A stretch of 64,000 nt of DNA from Buchnera aphidicola (Hyperomyzus lactucae). GTDB lineage: Bacteria > Pseudomonadota > Gammaproteobacteria > Enterobacterales > Enterobacteriaceae. Below are positions 30,787 through 40,307 of the stretch, piece after piece. The stretch is from NCBI RefSeq assembly GCF_005081705.1, contig NZ_CP034876.1, forward strand, positions 577,857-641,856, given 5' to 3'. Made by a program: the position numbers and the translations under genes. Positions within the stretch are counted from its first letter, which is position 1. Each line of letters begins with the position of its first letter. The notes below the pieces were generated by a model that was not told the origin of the DNA, did not search any database, and saw only the letters and a program-made list of their open reading frames with translations.

Positions 30787-32436
30787 TTATGTTATAAAAG
30801 ATTTGTAAAAATTAATGAGCCCTTCAGTAGACGAATCTTGATCATGTTCTTTTATGTTATTATTCAAACAATTATAAATATTCTGAGAAAATTCTTTTCC
30901 TATTTCAACACCCCATTGATCAAAACTAAAAATGTTTAAAATATAACCTTGAACAAAAATTTTATGTTCATACAAAGAAATTAATGCACCTAAAGTATAC
31001 GGAGTAATTTTTCGAATTAAAATTGAATTTGTAGGTTGATTTCCTTCACATATTTTAAAAGACAAGATCTTATTTAAATTATTATAATTTTTTTGAGAAA
31101 ACATATATTTTTGTAAAAGACTCTCTTTAGTTTTACCAAAAGCCAAAGCTTTAGTTTGAGCTAAAAAATTAGATAATAATTTTGTATGATGATTGCTTAA
31201 ATTGTTATGAGAAATCACTGGAGCAATGAAATCACAAGGAATTAATTTAGTTCCTTGATGTAATAATTGATAAAATGCATGTTGACCATTAGTGCCTGGT
31301 TCACCCCAAATAATAGGACCAGTTTGATAAAGTATTTTTTTACCATTTCTATCAATAGATTTACCATTAGATTCCATATTAGATTGTTGCAAATATGCAG
31401 AAAAACGATGCATATATTGATCATATGGTAATATTGCTTCTGTTTCAGCACCAAAAAAATTAGTATACCAAATACTAATTAAAGCGAGGACTATTGGAAT
31501 ATTTTCATTATAATTACTATTATAAAAATGGTTATCCATAGCATGTGCACCATCTAAAAATTTTTCAAAATTATTAAATCCAATTGATAATATTATAGAT
31601 AATCCTACTGAAGACCATAATGAAAAACGTCCTCCTACCCAGCTCCAAAATTTAAAAATATTATTAATATTAATTCCAAAATTTAAAGCATTTTGCACAT
31701 TAGCTGACAAAGCAAAAAAATGTTTATTTAAAGTGTCTATATTCTTAGAATAGTGCAAAAACCATTTTTTTGCACTGTGAGCATTAGTGATAGTTTCATC
31801 TGTTGTAAAAGTTTTTGATGCTATTAAAAAAATAGTTGTTTCAGGGTTTATTTTACTCAAAACTTCAGCAAGATGAGTACCATCTATATTAGAGATATAA
31901 TGAATATTTAAATGATTTTTATATGGACGTAATGCTTCGGTAACCATATATGGTCCCAAATCAGATCCTCCGATACCAATGTTTACAATATCAGAAATAG
32001 CTCTTCCAGTATAACCTTTCCATTGTCCATTGATAATACAATTCGAAAAATTTTTCATTTTTTCAAGAATAGTATTAATTTCTAACATGATATTACAATT
32101 ATCTACTATAATAGGACGATTGGTCCTGTTACGCAATGCTATATGTAATACAGCACGATCTTCTGTTTGATTTATTTTAGCACCAGAAAACATTGATTTT
32201 ATTGCGGATTTTACGTCTGTTTCTTTAGCCAAGTTTAATAAATACATTAAGGTTTCATCATTAATCCTATTTTTTGAAAAATCAACTAATATTTGATTTT
32301 TAAATAAAAGTGAGTATTTTTTGAATCGATTTATATCAGATGCAAAAATATCTCTTAAATGAATTTTTTTTATTTTTTTAAAATGATTTTTTAAATCTTC
32401 ATAAGCTTTAGTTTTATTAAAATTAATGTTTTTCAT
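30787..32436 (-). CDS. pgi: Glucose-6-phosphate isomerase
   Basis: Interconverts glucose 6-phosphate and fructose 6-phosphate. [19 protein letters not shown] and the sugar-phosphate loop [13 protein letters not shown] are intact; catalytic Glu lies in [15 protein letters not shown] context and Lys in [11 protein letters not shown]. 549 aa, as in E. coli. It stands as the first gene of the pgi-mtlA-mtlD minus-strand run, with a 253-nt spacer upstream carrying its promoter. In E. coli pgi is not beside mtl genes, so this junction is a Buchnera-lineage rearrangement. Confidence 0.97.
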   Translation of the reverse strand: MKNINFNKTKAYEDLKNHFKKIKKIHLRDIFASDINRFKKYSLLFKNQILVDFSKNRINDETLMYLLNLAKETDVKSAIKSMFSGAKINQTEDRAVLHIALRNRTNRPIIVDNCNIMLEINTILEKMKNFSNCIINGQWKGYTGRAISDIVNIGIGGSDLGPYMVTEALRPYKNHLNIHYISNIDGTHLAEVLSKINPETTIFLIASKTFTTDETITNAHSAKKWFLHYSKNIDTLNKHFFALSANVQNALNFGININNIFKFWSWVGGRFSLWSSVGLSIILSIGFNNFEKFLDGAHAMDNHFYNSNYNENIPIVLALISIWYTNFFGAETEAILPYDQYMHRFSAYLQQSNMESNGKSIDRNGKKILYQTGPIIWGEPGTNGQHAFYQLLHQGTKLIPCDFIAPVISHNNLSNHHTKLLSNFLAQTKALAFGKTKESLLQKYMFSQKNYNNLNKILSFKICEGNQPTNSILIRKITPYTLGALISLYEHKIFVQGYILNIFSFDQWGVEIGKEFSQNIYNCLNNNIKEHDQDSSTEGLINFYKSFIT

Positions 32437-32689
32437 TAAAAAATTTATCTCCTTTAATTTTATACAATAGTTTAAAATGTATATTTTTTATAATTTCGAA
32501 AAAATTTAAAATTATTTAAATATTATTGTTTTTCCTTAAAATAATAGATTTTCAATTAAAAATTAATATATAATTAACATATATAATATAAGATATTCAA
32601 TAAAAATAAAAATTGTAAAAAACGATCGATCAATCATGAATTAATTATATTCATTTAAAGTAAAATGAACTTAAAAAACTTCTTATAAA

Positions 32690-33232
32690 ATGCATAAAAA
32701 AAATTTGATTTGGATTGATTTAGAAATGACTGGACTCAATCCTAAGATACATCGTATTATTGAAATTGCTACATTAATTACAGATAGCAATCTAAATATA
32801 ATTGCGGAAGGTCCAGTAATTCCTATATATCAAAAAAAAGAATATATTTCACTTATGAACTCATGGAATATTATAACGCATACAAAAAATGGATTGATTA
32901 AACGTAGCAATGAAAGTTTATATGATGAAAAAAAAGCAGAAATTGAAACTATACTTTTTTTAAAAAAATGGACAACTATTCAATCATCTCCAATTTGCGG
33001 AAATAGTATTGCTCAAGATAGAAGATTTTTATTGGAATACATGCCAAACCTAGAAAGTTATTTTCACTATCGATGCATAGATGTTAGTACTCTAAAAGAA
33101 TTAGCACAACGTTGGTATCCAGTCATTTACAATAAATTAAAAAAAAAGAACAATCATAGAGCATTAGAAGATATTCGGGAATCTATAATGGAATTAGATT
33201 TTTATAGAAAAAATCTTTTTAAATTAAAATAA
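32690..33232 (+). CDS. orn: Oligoribonuclease
   Basis: Essential DEDDh exonuclease that degrades 2-5 nt RNAs to mononucleotides. [11 protein letters not shown] carries the first Asp/Glu, [18 protein letters not shown] the middle Asp, and [16 protein letters not shown] the His/Asp pair. 180 aa (E. coli 181). tRNA-Gly follows, as in E. coli (orn-glyVXY), and epmA, its other E. coli neighbour, lies 5.5 kb away. Confidence 0.97.
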   Translation: MHKKNLIWIDLEMTGLNPKIHRIIEIATLITDSNLNIIAEGPVIPIYQKKEYISLMNSWNIITHTKNGLIKRSNESLYDEKKAEIETILFLKKWTTIQSSPICGNSIAQDRRFLLEYMPNLESYFHYRCIDVSTLKELAQRWYPVIYNKLKKKNNHRALEDIRESIMELDFYRKNLFKLK

Positions 33233-33318
33233 AAATCATTTTTTAGAAAAGAAAGCTTGAAAAATATATTTTATATATATAAAATATATAAAATATATCT
33301 ATTAAATTTAAAAATTTT

Positions 33319-33394
33319 GCGGGAATAGCTCAGTCGGTAGAGCACAACCTTGCCAAGGTTGGGGTCACGAGTTCAAGTCTCGTTTCCCGCTCCA
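33319..33394 (+). tRNA. tRNA-Gly (GCC)
   Basis: Acceptor GCGGGAA/TTCCCGC, anticodon loop TTGCCAA, discriminator T and an encoded CCA end. It is the single survivor of the E. coli glyVXY array that sits between orn and amiB. Confidence 0.97.
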
Positions 33395-33471
33395 GTCTTA
33401 CTTGATTAAAGTATTTATTCTCACGTACAAACTACTTAAAATTTAAAAATAAAAAATTAAGGAACAAATTT

Positions 33472-34445
33472 ATGATTTTTTATTATTCTTGTAAATGGAT
33501 AGTATTTTTTATTTTTTTATTTTCAACTCAAACTCGAGCTATTAACAATACAAATAATATTCTTTTCAAAAAAAACAACTCAAAAAATATACATTGTTTT
33601 TTTTTAATCAATTACATTTAGAACAATATAAAAAAACAAGAGAAAAAAAAAATAGTTTTTTTAAAAAAATCAATGTGTCTAATAAAAAAGAACTCTCAAT
33701 CCAAAATCAACGACATCATTATATGTCAAAAAAAATTACGATAGTAATAGATGCTGGACATGGTGGTAGAGATCCAGGTGCAATTAGTCATACAGGACTT
33801 CAAGAAAAAAAAGTAAATATTCAAATAGCACTAAAACTTAATCAGTTATTAAATAATGATGGTATGTTTAATACAATTCTAACACGTAGTGATGATTCTT
33901 ATTTTTCAGTAAAAATGAGAAAAAAATTTCTTAAAAAAAATCACGTAAATTTATTAGTCTCTATTCACGCCGATTCTTTTAACAAACAATATGTATCAGG
34001 AGCATCTATATGGATGATTTCAAAAAGTAGAATGAATCGTGAAATTGATAATTATATAAAAAAAAAAATAACTGTGCGTTTCCCTGAAAGTATTGAAAAA
34101 ATATTTAAAGAAAATGAAAACGATGTTTTTTTAAAAAAAACTATTCTAGATCTAGAATTTTACAATTTGCAAAAAACAGTATTGGATATATCTAAATATC
34201 TTTTTCAAGAAATGAAGAAAAATATAAAATTACATAAAATGTCTCCAAATAATGCTAGTTTAGGAATATTAAGTTCAATAAATATACCTTCTATATTAAT
34301 AGAAACTGGTTTTCTCACGAATTTTTCAGAAGAAAAAAAATTAGGAACAGATAGTTATCAAAATAAACTTGCTCATTCTATTTATTTAGCTCTAAAAAAT
34401 TATTTTTATAATGTTTCTATCTTAAATAAAAAAAAATATTTTTAA
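33472..34445 (+). pseudogene. amiB: N-acetylmuramoyl-L-alanine amidase, frameshifted after signal peptide
   Basis: Periplasmic zinc amidase that splits septal peptidoglycan. ATG at 33472, after AAGGAAC, opens a Sec signal peptide (MIFYYSCKWIVFFIFLFS then TQTRA). The frame breaks in a T9 run (33597-33605) and stops at 33621. The catalytic domain continues in the +1 frame with DAGHGGRDPGAI, LQEKKVN, LLVSIHADSF and SILIETGFLTN, giving the zinc and catalytic His/Glu residues. One extra T yields 324 aa; the AMIN domain of E. coli AmiB (445 aa) is lost. Without rescue, translation could restart at ATG 33724 and give a leaderless cytoplasmic enzyme. It lies beside tRNA-Gly as in E. coli, tsaE being gone. 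Confidence 0.85.
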
Positions 34446-34461
34446 AAAGTATTTTATAAAT

Positions 34462-34497
34462 TTTAAGCACCTAAAAACATAATTTAAGATGCTTAAA
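34462..34497. terminator. Hairpin between convergent amiB and rpmE
   Basis: TTTAAGCACCT (34462-34472) pairs with AGATGCTTAAA (34487-34497) with one mismatch and a 14-nt A-rich loop. It lies between two converging genes, so it can act on both transcripts. Confidence 0.6.
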
Positions 34498-34520
34498 CAA
34501 CATAAAAGATGAAAATAATT

Positions 34521-34739
34521 TTAACTTAATTCTTTTTTAGAAAATTTAAAACGTTTTTTAAATCTTTCAACACGTCCTCCAGTATCAATAATTCTTTGTT
34601 TTCCGGTATAGAATGGATGACATTTTGCACATATATCTAAATTTAGATCATGATTAATGGTAGAAAAAATTGTAATTGTATTTCCACAAGAACAAGTGGC
34701 TGTTATTTTAGAATAACGAGGATGAATGTTTTTTTTCAT
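34521..34739 (-). CDS. rpmE: 50S ribosomal protein L31
   Basis: Zinc-binding large-subunit protein at the intersubunit bridge. The four zinc cysteines are present in CSCGN and [12 protein letters not shown], with the typical [11 protein letters not shown] tail. 72 aa (E. coli 70). It is the zinc-type (C+) L31. In E. coli the gene lies beyond priA-cytR-ftsN-hslVU; here only a ftsN stub separates it from hslV. Confidence 0.97.
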   Translation of the reverse strand: MKKNIHPRYSKITATCSCGNTITIFSTINHDLNLDICAKCHPFYTGKQRIIDTGGRVERFKKRFKFSKKELS

Positions 34740-34827
34740 AAATATTTTTCCTAGAGCAATTTAAAATATCTATTTATTATACAATTATTAATATATTAAT
34801 ACTAAAAAATTAACAATTTTTTATAAA

Positions 34828-35060
34828 ATGACGTTCAAAAAAATATATGTATTTAAAAAAAAAAAAAAAATAATTTATATATCTTTTTAATATTAACTGT
34901 AATGTCAATTTTTGTTTTTTTTGCCGCTTCCAATATAAATATTAAAAATTTTTCTAAAACAAAAAATAAAATTTTTATTAAAAATAGTAAAAATAATAGT
35001 TTATTACCTCCCAAACCAAAAGAAAAATGGAAATATATTCAAACGTTAAAAAATTTATAA
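34828..35060 (+). pseudogene. ftsN: Mini-FtsN: membrane anchor plus essential FtsN peptide (A16 frameshift)
   Basis: FtsN activates septal peptidoglycan synthesis through FtsA and FtsQLB-FtsWI. ATG 34828 starts a basic stub (MTFKKIYVF), then a run of 16 A (34855-34870). In the +1 frame follow one membrane helix (LYIFLILTVMSIFVFFAA), a 22-residue Lys/Asn linker and LPPKPKEKWKYIQTLKNL, then TAA. This tail matches the E. coli essential peptide LPPKPEERWRYIKELESRQ with Trp83, Tyr85 and Leu89 all conserved. With 17 A (or 14) the product is 77 (76) aa. The SPOR domain and Gln-rich linker of E. coli FtsN (319 aa) are absent. Position directly before hslVU equals the E. coli ftsN locus. As sequenced the frame is broken, so translation needs slippage; the preserved motif argues it is functional. 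Confidence 0.75.
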
Positions 35061-35264
35061 AAAATATATTATTTTAAAAAACAGATACCGTTATTAATAT
35101 TTTATACAAATAAACATGTTATTTAAAAAATATCTTTTAGAAATTTTCAAAAATAATACAAAAAAATCATATGCTATTTTTTAAATAAAGATAGTAAATT
35201 AAATTTTATATAATATATTTTTTATTATAAAAAATAAAAATGTTATTTTAAAGGGGCTTTTCTT

Positions 35265-35795
35265 GTGACTACAATATTAAGCGTAAGATTGAAAAATAAA
35301 GTAGTAATTGGAGGTGATGGACAAGCAACTTTAGGCAATACAATTATGAAAAGTAACGTCAAAAAAATTAGATCTCTTTATCATGAAAAAGTCATTGCTG
35401 GTTTTGCGGGAGGTACTGCGGATGCATTTACTTTATTTGAAATGTTTGAAAAAAAATTGGCTATGTATCAAGGTCAATTACAACGTGCAGCTATTGAATT
35501 AGCAAAAGATTGGCGTTCTGATAGAATGTTACGGAAACTTGAAGCTTTATTAGCAGTAGCCGATAAAGAAAATTCATTAATCATTACAGGAAATGGAGAT
35601 GTAATCCAACCTGAAGATGATTTAATAGCTATAGGATCAGGTGGTACGTATGCTCAATCTTCTGCTAGAGCATTAATGGATAATACTACTTTAGATGCTA
35701 ATCAAATTGTAGAAAAATCATTAAATATTGCTGCAAATATTTGTATATATACAAATCATACTTTTACTATAAAAGAACTATTTTCAGAAAAATAA
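35265..35795 (+). CDS. hslV: ATP-dependent protease subunit HslV
   Basis: Peptidase ring of the HslVU (ClpYQ) protease. After removal of Met the N-terminal Thr nucleophile is exposed ([24 protein letters not shown]). The start is GTG at 35265, as in E. coli, after AAAGGGGC. 176 aa, equal to E. coli. It precedes hslU by 11 nt. I see no clear heat-shock promoter upstream; a TATAAT at about 35209 may be a housekeeping -10 element. Confidence 0.97.
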   Translation: MTTILSVRLKNKVVIGGDGQATLGNTIMKSNVKKIRSLYHEKVIAGFAGGTADAFTLFEMFEKKLAMYQGQLQRAAIELAKDWRSDRMLRKLEALLAVADKENSLIITGNGDVIQPEDDLIAIGSGGTYAQSSARALMDNTTLDANQIVEKSLNIAANICIYTNHTFTIKELFSEK

Positions 35796-35806
35796 GGATT
35801 ATCTAT

Positions 35807-37138
35807 ATGTCTGAAATGACTCCTCCTCAAATTGTTTCTGAACTTGATAAATTTATCATTGGTCAAGAAAAAGCAAAAAGAGCTGTATCTATTGCATTAA
35901 GAAATCGTTGGCGTCGTATGCAGTTAAACAGTGAGTTGCGTCATGAAATTACTCCTAAAAATATTTTAATGATTGGTCCTACTGGAGTAGGAAAAACAGA
36001 AATTGCAAGACGCTTAGCAAAATTAGCTAATTCTCCTTTTATAAAAGTAGAAGCTACTAAATTTACTGAAGTGGGATATGTTGGAAAAGAAGTAGATTCA
36101 ATTATTCGTGATTTAACTGATGCCGCAATAAAAATGATTCGAATAAAAAACATTAAAAAAAATAAAATTCGTGTTGAAGAAATTGTTGAAGAAAAAATAT
36201 TAGATGTTCTTGTTCCTACACCTAAAAAAAATTGGACAGAAAATGAAAAAAATGAAAGTCTATTAAATACGATTCAAACATTTCGAAAAAAATTAAGAGA
36301 AGGTGTTTTAGATGAAAAAGAAATAGAAATCAACGTATTATCAACGACTATGGGTGTTGAAATAATGGCACCTCCAGGAATGGAGGAATTAACTAGTCAA
36401 TTACAATCTTTATTCCAAAATTTAGGAGGACATAAAAAAAATACTAGACGTCTCAAAATAAAAGATGCCATTACACTTTTAACAGAAGAAGAAGCCGCTA
36501 AATTAATCAATCAAGAAGAAGTAAAAAAAGAAGCTATTAATGCAGTTGAACAAAATGGTATAGTATTTATTGATGAAATTGACAAAATATGTAAAAGAGG
36601 TGATTCCTCTGGTCCCGATATCTCTCGCGAAGGTGTGCAACGGGACTTGCTTCCATTAGTAGAAGGTTGTACCGTATCTACTAAATATGGAATGGTTAAA
36701 ACAGATCATATTTTATTTATTGCATCTGGTGCATTTCAAACATCTACACCTTCTGATCTAATTCCTGAATTACAAGGACGTCTTCCAATTAAAGTTGAAC
36801 TTCAAGCTCTGACTATTGATGATTTTGAAAAAATATTAACTGAACCTAAAGCATCTATTACTACGCAATATAAAGCACTTATGGAAACAGAAGGTGTACA
36901 TATTAATTTTACAAAAGAAGGAATTCGCAATATTGCAGAAGCGGCTTGGAAAGTCAATGAATCAATGGAAAATATTGGAGCACGTCGATTACATACTGTA
37001 TTAGAAAAATTAATGGAAGATATATCTTTTAATGCCAGTGATAATAATGGTAATACAATTGAAATAAATTCTAATTATGTAGGACAACATTTAGATCAAT
37101 TAATATCTAATGAAGATCTTAGTCGTTTTATTTTATAA
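35807..37138 (+). CDS. hslU: HslU unfoldase ATPase
   Basis: AAA+ ring that unfolds proteins into HslV. Walker [10 protein letters not shown], Walker [12 protein letters not shown], sensor arginine region [15 protein letters not shown] and the C-terminal LSRFIL that activates HslV are all present. The frame is open from 35741, but ATG 35807 ([10 protein letters not shown]) gives 443 aa, exactly E. coli length, and avoids overlapping hslV. The GxVG pore loop appears as GYVGKEVDS. Confidence 0.98.
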   Translation: MSEMTPPQIVSELDKFIIGQEKAKRAVSIALRNRWRRMQLNSELRHEITPKNILMIGPTGVGKTEIARRLAKLANSPFIKVEATKFTEVGYVGKEVDSIIRDLTDAAIKMIRIKNIKKNKIRVEEIVEEKILDVLVPTPKKNWTENEKNESLLNTIQTFRKKLREGVLDEKEIEINVLSTTMGVEIMAPPGMEELTSQLQSLFQNLGGHKKNTRRLKIKDAITLLTEEEAAKLINQEEVKKEAINAVEQNGIVFIDEIDKICKRGDSSGPDISREGVQRDLLPLVEGCTVSTKYGMVKTDHILFIASGAFQTSTPSDLIPELQGRLPIKVELQALTIDDFEKILTEPKASITTQYKALMETEGVHINFTKEGIRNIAEAAWKVNESMENIGARRLHTVLEKLMEDISFNASDNNGNTIEINSNYVGQHLDQLISNEDLSRFIL

Positions 37139-37225
37139 TTTTTTAAAAAGTTATTTTTTAATACACTACCTCCACTACAGATAAATGTTTTACACTATGA
37201 TTTTTTTAAATTATTTTTTAAATAC

Positions 37226-37254
37226 CATTGAAAAAAAAAAATAAGACCTTACTA
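37226..37254 (+). promoter_or_regulatory. Sigma-32 heat-shock promoter of ibpA with A11 spacer tract
   Basis: A CATTGAA (-35-like, 37226-37232) and CCTTACTA (-10-like, 37247-37254) flank a spacer of 14 bp that begins with a run of 11 A (37231-37241, counting the two A of the -35). This resembles the sigma-32 consensus CTTGAA / CCCCAT. In pea-aphid Buchnera a one-base contraction of the A tract at this position is known to abolish heat induction of ibpA. Confidence 0.7.
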
Positions 37255-37338
37255 TGAAAAAAGACTTTTTTTAATTTTTTTATACGTAACAATATTAAAA
37301 ATATTTTACAATGTAAAACATAATAAGAGGAACTTTTT

Positions 37339-37824
37339 ATGTCTTATCGCTCTCTTTCATTTGTTCCAAATTTTAATGATAATAATATTTTTTCAAACAG
37401 ATTTAATCAAATTGATAAAATGTTTAGTACGCTAACTGGAGAAAAACCAATATCTGATACACCAGCATATAATCTTATTCAAATCAATGACATTCAATAT
37501 CAATTGACACTAAGTATTCCTGGATATGAAGAAAAAGAACTAGATATATCTGTACATAATAATCAATTATCTATTCAAGGAAAAAAAGAAGATCATCAAA
37601 AAGAACATACTCATAAAGAAACTAGTAAATGGTTACATAAAGGCATAATGTTTAATAATTTTTCTTTAAATTTTAATTTAGATCATAAAATTCAAGTAAA
37701 AAAAGCAGAATTATCTTTAGGTTTATTAACATTAAATTTTGAATGTAATATTCCAGAAGAAGAAAAACCAAAAAAAATTTCAATTAACATGGCTAATGAT
37801 AACAAAAAAATTGATCAAAAATAA
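37339..37824 (+). CDS. ibpA: Small heat-shock protein (IbpA/IbpB type)
   Basis: Holdase that binds unfolding proteins until DnaK/ClpB act. The alpha-crystallin domain (about residues 40-135) contains YQLTLSIPGYEEKELDISV and KGIMFNNFSLNFNLDHKI. A C-terminal I-x-I motif (ISI) for oligomer formation follows. 161 aa, longer than E. coli IbpA (137), with an extended N terminus and tail. AAGAGGAA precedes the ATG. A perfect hairpin terminates it. Confidence 0.95.
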   Translation: MSYRSLSFVPNFNDNNIFSNRFNQIDKMFSTLTGEKPISDTPAYNLIQINDIQYQLTLSIPGYEEKELDISVHNNQLSIQGKKEDHQKEHTHKETSKWLHKGIMFNNFSLNFNLDHKIQVKKAELSLGLLTLNFECNIPEEEKPKKISINMANDNKKIDQK

Positions 37825-37868
37825 AACAAAAAAAAATGGAAATACGTTTATCTTTTTTTTAAAAAATA

Positions 37869-37901
37869 ATCATTGTACTTATAAAAAATAAGTACAATGA
37901 T
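37869..37901. terminator. Perfect 14-bp hairpin after ibpA
   Basis: ATCATTGTACTTAT (37869-37882) and its exact reverse complement (37888-37901) are separated by a 5-nt A loop, between ibpA and fpr on the same strand. T content downstream is modest, so it may stabilise the ibpA mRNA 3' end as well as end transcription. Confidence 0.65.
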
Positions 37902-37932
37902 GTAATTAATAAATAATTATTGAGAATAAACA

Positions 37933-38691
37933 ATGAATCCATGGATTAATGCAGATGTTTTAGAAGTAAAAAGATGGACTAATAACTTATTCAGTCTTAT
38001 TTTAAATGCTTCAATAGCACCATTTTATGCCGGACAATATACTAAATTATCTTTGTATGATACTAACACTTTAAACAAAAATAAAATTCAAAGAGCGTAT
38101 TCATATGTGAGTGCACCTAGTGACAAAAAAATAGAAATTTATATTGTTCGTATAATAAATGGAAAATTAAGTAATTTATTATATAATCTTCAAAATGGAG
38201 ACACAGTATTTATTAAAGAAAAATCATTTGGTTTTTTTATTATAGACGAAATACCAGATTGCGAAACTTTATGGATGTTTGCTACAGGTACAGCTATAGG
38301 TCCTTACTGTTCTATTTTAAAAGAAGGAAAAAACCTTAATAGATTCAAAAACATTGTTTTAATACATGCAGTTAGATATCAAAATGAATTAACTTATCTT
38401 CCTCTTATGAAAGAACTCGATAAAAAATATCATGGGAAATTAAAAATTCAAACAGTCATCAGTAGAGAAAAAAATAAATATTCTTTAACTGGTAGAATTC
38501 CTTATTTATTAAAAAGTAAAATATTAGAAACACATATTGGTTTATCAATTAATTCTAAAACTTCGCATGTGATGTTATGTGGAAATCCTTTAATGGTAAA
38601 GGATACGTGTTGTTTTCTAATAGAAAATAGAAATATGCAAAAACACTTGCGTCGCAAACAGGGAAATATTACCATGGAAAATTACTGGTAA
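37933..38691 (+). CDS. fpr: Ferredoxin/flavodoxin-NADP+ reductase
   Basis: FAD enzyme passing electrons between NADPH and ferredoxin or flavodoxin. FAD-binding [13 protein letters not shown]-binding [22 protein letters not shown] and the C-terminal ENYW (stacking aromatic) are all present. 252 aa (E. coli 248). It can provide electrons for Fdx (encoded at 61.1 kb) in Fe-S assembly and for radical-SAM enzymes such as HemW (inference). It converges on epmA with 15 nt between stops. Confidence 0.96.
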   Translation: MNPWINADVLEVKRWTNNLFSLILNASIAPFYAGQYTKLSLYDTNTLNKNKIQRAYSYVSAPSDKKIEIYIVRIINGKLSNLLYNLQNGDTVFIKEKSFGFFIIDEIPDCETLWMFATGTAIGPYCSILKEGKNLNRFKNIVLIHAVRYQNELTYLPLMKELDKKYHGKLKIQTVISREKNKYSLTGRIPYLLKSKILETHIGLSINSKTSHVMLCGNPLMVKDTCCFLIENRNMQKHLRRKQGNITMENYW

Positions 38692-38706
38692 AATGTATTA
38701 TAAATT

Positions 38707-39681
38707 TTAACAGCGATCTAATGGAAACGACATAACTTCATCAATACTTTTTTTATTTAGAATCAACATAATTAATCTATCCAAACCTATTGCAACCCCT
38801 GAACAAGGAGGAAGACCATAAGATAAAGCATTTAAAAAAAAATCATCTATTTTTCGAATTGGAAGGTTCATATCAACACGTTCTTTATTATCTCTAATAA
38901 ACCGATTTTTTTGTTCATTAACATCAGTGAGTTCATAAAAACCATTCCCTAATTCTATCCCTTTAAAAAAAATTTCAAATCTTTCTGATATACGAGAATC
39001 TTTTGCATTAATAGCAGCAAGAGATGCTTGTTTTATAGGGAAATGATAAACAAATAAAGGTACTTCTTGTCCAAGATAAGGTTCTATTGTTAATGTAAAT
39101 AATAATTGTATTAATTTATTTAAATCATTTTCACAATCAGTTAAATGATCTAATTTCAATTTTTTAGATATTTTATATAATTCTGATGCATTAGTACATA
39201 AAGGATCTATTTTTAAAAATTTTATAAATACATCTCGATAAGAGATTTTTTCTGACCTTTTACATTTCAATATAATTTGAAAAAAACTATCTATTTCTCC
39301 GATTAATTTTTCCATTGAATAAAAAGGTTGATACCATTCTAACATAGTAAATTCTGGATTATGGTATTGACCTGATTCTTCATTTCGAAAACTATGACAT
39401 ATTTGATATATAGGCCCACTTTCTGCTGCTAATAAACGTTTCATGTGATATTCTGGACTAGTGATCAACCATAATTGTAACTTATCACATGTATTCCAAG
39501 AAAAAAAATTAGTTTGGAAAGGTGTTAAATTTACGTCAGTAACTGTCGAACGAGATAACATTGGTGTTTCTACTTCTAGAATATTTCTTTCTAAAAAAAA
39601 TAGACGAATATTAGAAATAATATTTGATCTTTTAATTAAATTTTTAATAGAAGCACTAGGTTTCCAATTTTCTTTTGTCAT
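38707..39681 (-). CDS. epmA: EF-P-(R)-beta-lysine ligase
   Basis: LysRS-like enzyme that attaches beta-lysine to elongation factor P. It has the class II synthetase motifs FRNEESGQYHNPEFTMLEWY and GVAIGLDRLIML and lacks the anticodon-binding domain. The frame is open to 39804, but ATG 39681 (MTKENWKPSASI) gives 324 aa (E. coli 325) and avoids running into coaD. It is divergent from coaD with a 69-nt spacer. The beta-lysine supplier EpmB and EF-P would have to be encoded elsewhere. Confidence 0.94.
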   Translation of the reverse strand: MTKENWKPSASIKNLIKRSNIISNIRLFFLERNILEVETPMLSRSTVTDVNLTPFQTNFFSWNTCDKLQLWLITSPEYHMKRLLAAESGPIYQICHSFRNEESGQYHNPEFTMLEWYQPFYSMEKLIGEIDSFFQIILKCKRSEKISYRDVFIKFLKIDPLCTNASELYKISKKLKLDHLTDCENDLNKLIQLLFTLTIEPYLGQEVPLFVYHFPIKQASLAAINAKDSRISERFEIFFKGIELGNGFYELTDVNEQKNRFIRDNKERVDMNLPIRKIDDFFLNALSYGLPPCSGVAIGLDRLIMLILNKKSIDEVMSFPLDRC

Positions 39682-39750
39682 ATTAATTTTCTTTAAAAAT
39701 TTATATATAAAAATTAGTTTCAATAAAATACTTACATAAAAGTAAAAAAT

Positions 39751-40245
39751 ATGAACACAACTGCAATATATCCAGGTACATTTGATCCAATTACATTTGG
39801 ACATTTAGATATTATAACACGTGCAACAAAAATATTTGACAGTATAACTATTGCAATCTCCAACAATTTTAAAAAAAAACCTATTTTTAACTTAAAAGAA
39901 CGAATAGAGTTAACTCGAATTGCTACTCTACATCTTAAAAATGTGAAAAAAATTCTCGGATTTAACGATTTACTTGCTAATTTAGCAAAAAAAGAGAAAT
40001 CTCACGTGTTAATTAGAGGAGTACGAACAATATTTGATTTTGATTATGAAATAAAATTAGCTGCTATAAATAAACAAATTTATCCAGAATTAGAGAGTGT
40101 TTTTTTGCTTTCTTCAAAAGAAGTTTCTTTTATCTCTTCATCTTTTGTCAAAGAAATAGCAAGATATAAAGGTAATATAAAACCTTATCTTCCGAAAGAG
40201 GTTCATTTTGCTTTATTAAAAAAACTTAATTTTTATAAAAAATAG
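39751..40245 (+). CDS. coaD: Phosphopantetheine adenylyltransferase
   Basis: Penultimate step of coenzyme A synthesis. The nucleotidyltransferase motif appears as YPGTFDPITFGHLDI (T/HxGH), RGVRTIFDFDYE binds pantetheine, and ISSSFVKEIA is the second nucleotide motif. 164 aa (E. coli 159). Its stop codon lies inside a perfect hairpin. Confidence 0.97.
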   Translation: MNTTAIYPGTFDPITFGHLDIITRATKIFDSITIAISNNFKKKPIFNLKERIELTRIATLHLKNVKKILGFNDLLANLAKKEKSHVLIRGVRTIFDFDYEIKLAAINKQIYPELESVFLLSSKEVSFISSSFVKEIARYKGNIKPYLPKEVHFALLKKLNFYKK

Positions 40246-40265
40246 GGTATATTGCATACCCTATT
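40241..40265. terminator. Perfect 10-bp hairpin at coaD stop
   Basis: AATAGGGTAT / ATACCCTATT with an ATTGC loop starts within the last codons of coaD (TAG at 40243). It stands between coaD and the convergent orphan gene and can serve both. Confidence 0.7.
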
Positions 40266-40307
40266 ATTAAATTGATAATTATGTTTTTATGTAAAAAAAA
40301 ATTTTTA

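Noticed and set aside
35062..35264. Search for SPOR-domain or linker remnants after the mini-ftsN stop
   Set aside because: No frame in this stretch shows SPOR-like residues; the sequence reads as ordinary AT-rich spacer leading to hslV.
35741..35806. In-frame N-terminal extension of hslU
   Set aside because: It overlaps hslV coding sequence; starting at 35807 gives exactly the E. coli length and N terminus.
39682..39804. Extended N terminus for epmA
   Set aside because: It runs across the intergenic space into divergent coaD and is Cys/Tyr/Phe-rich without family similarity.
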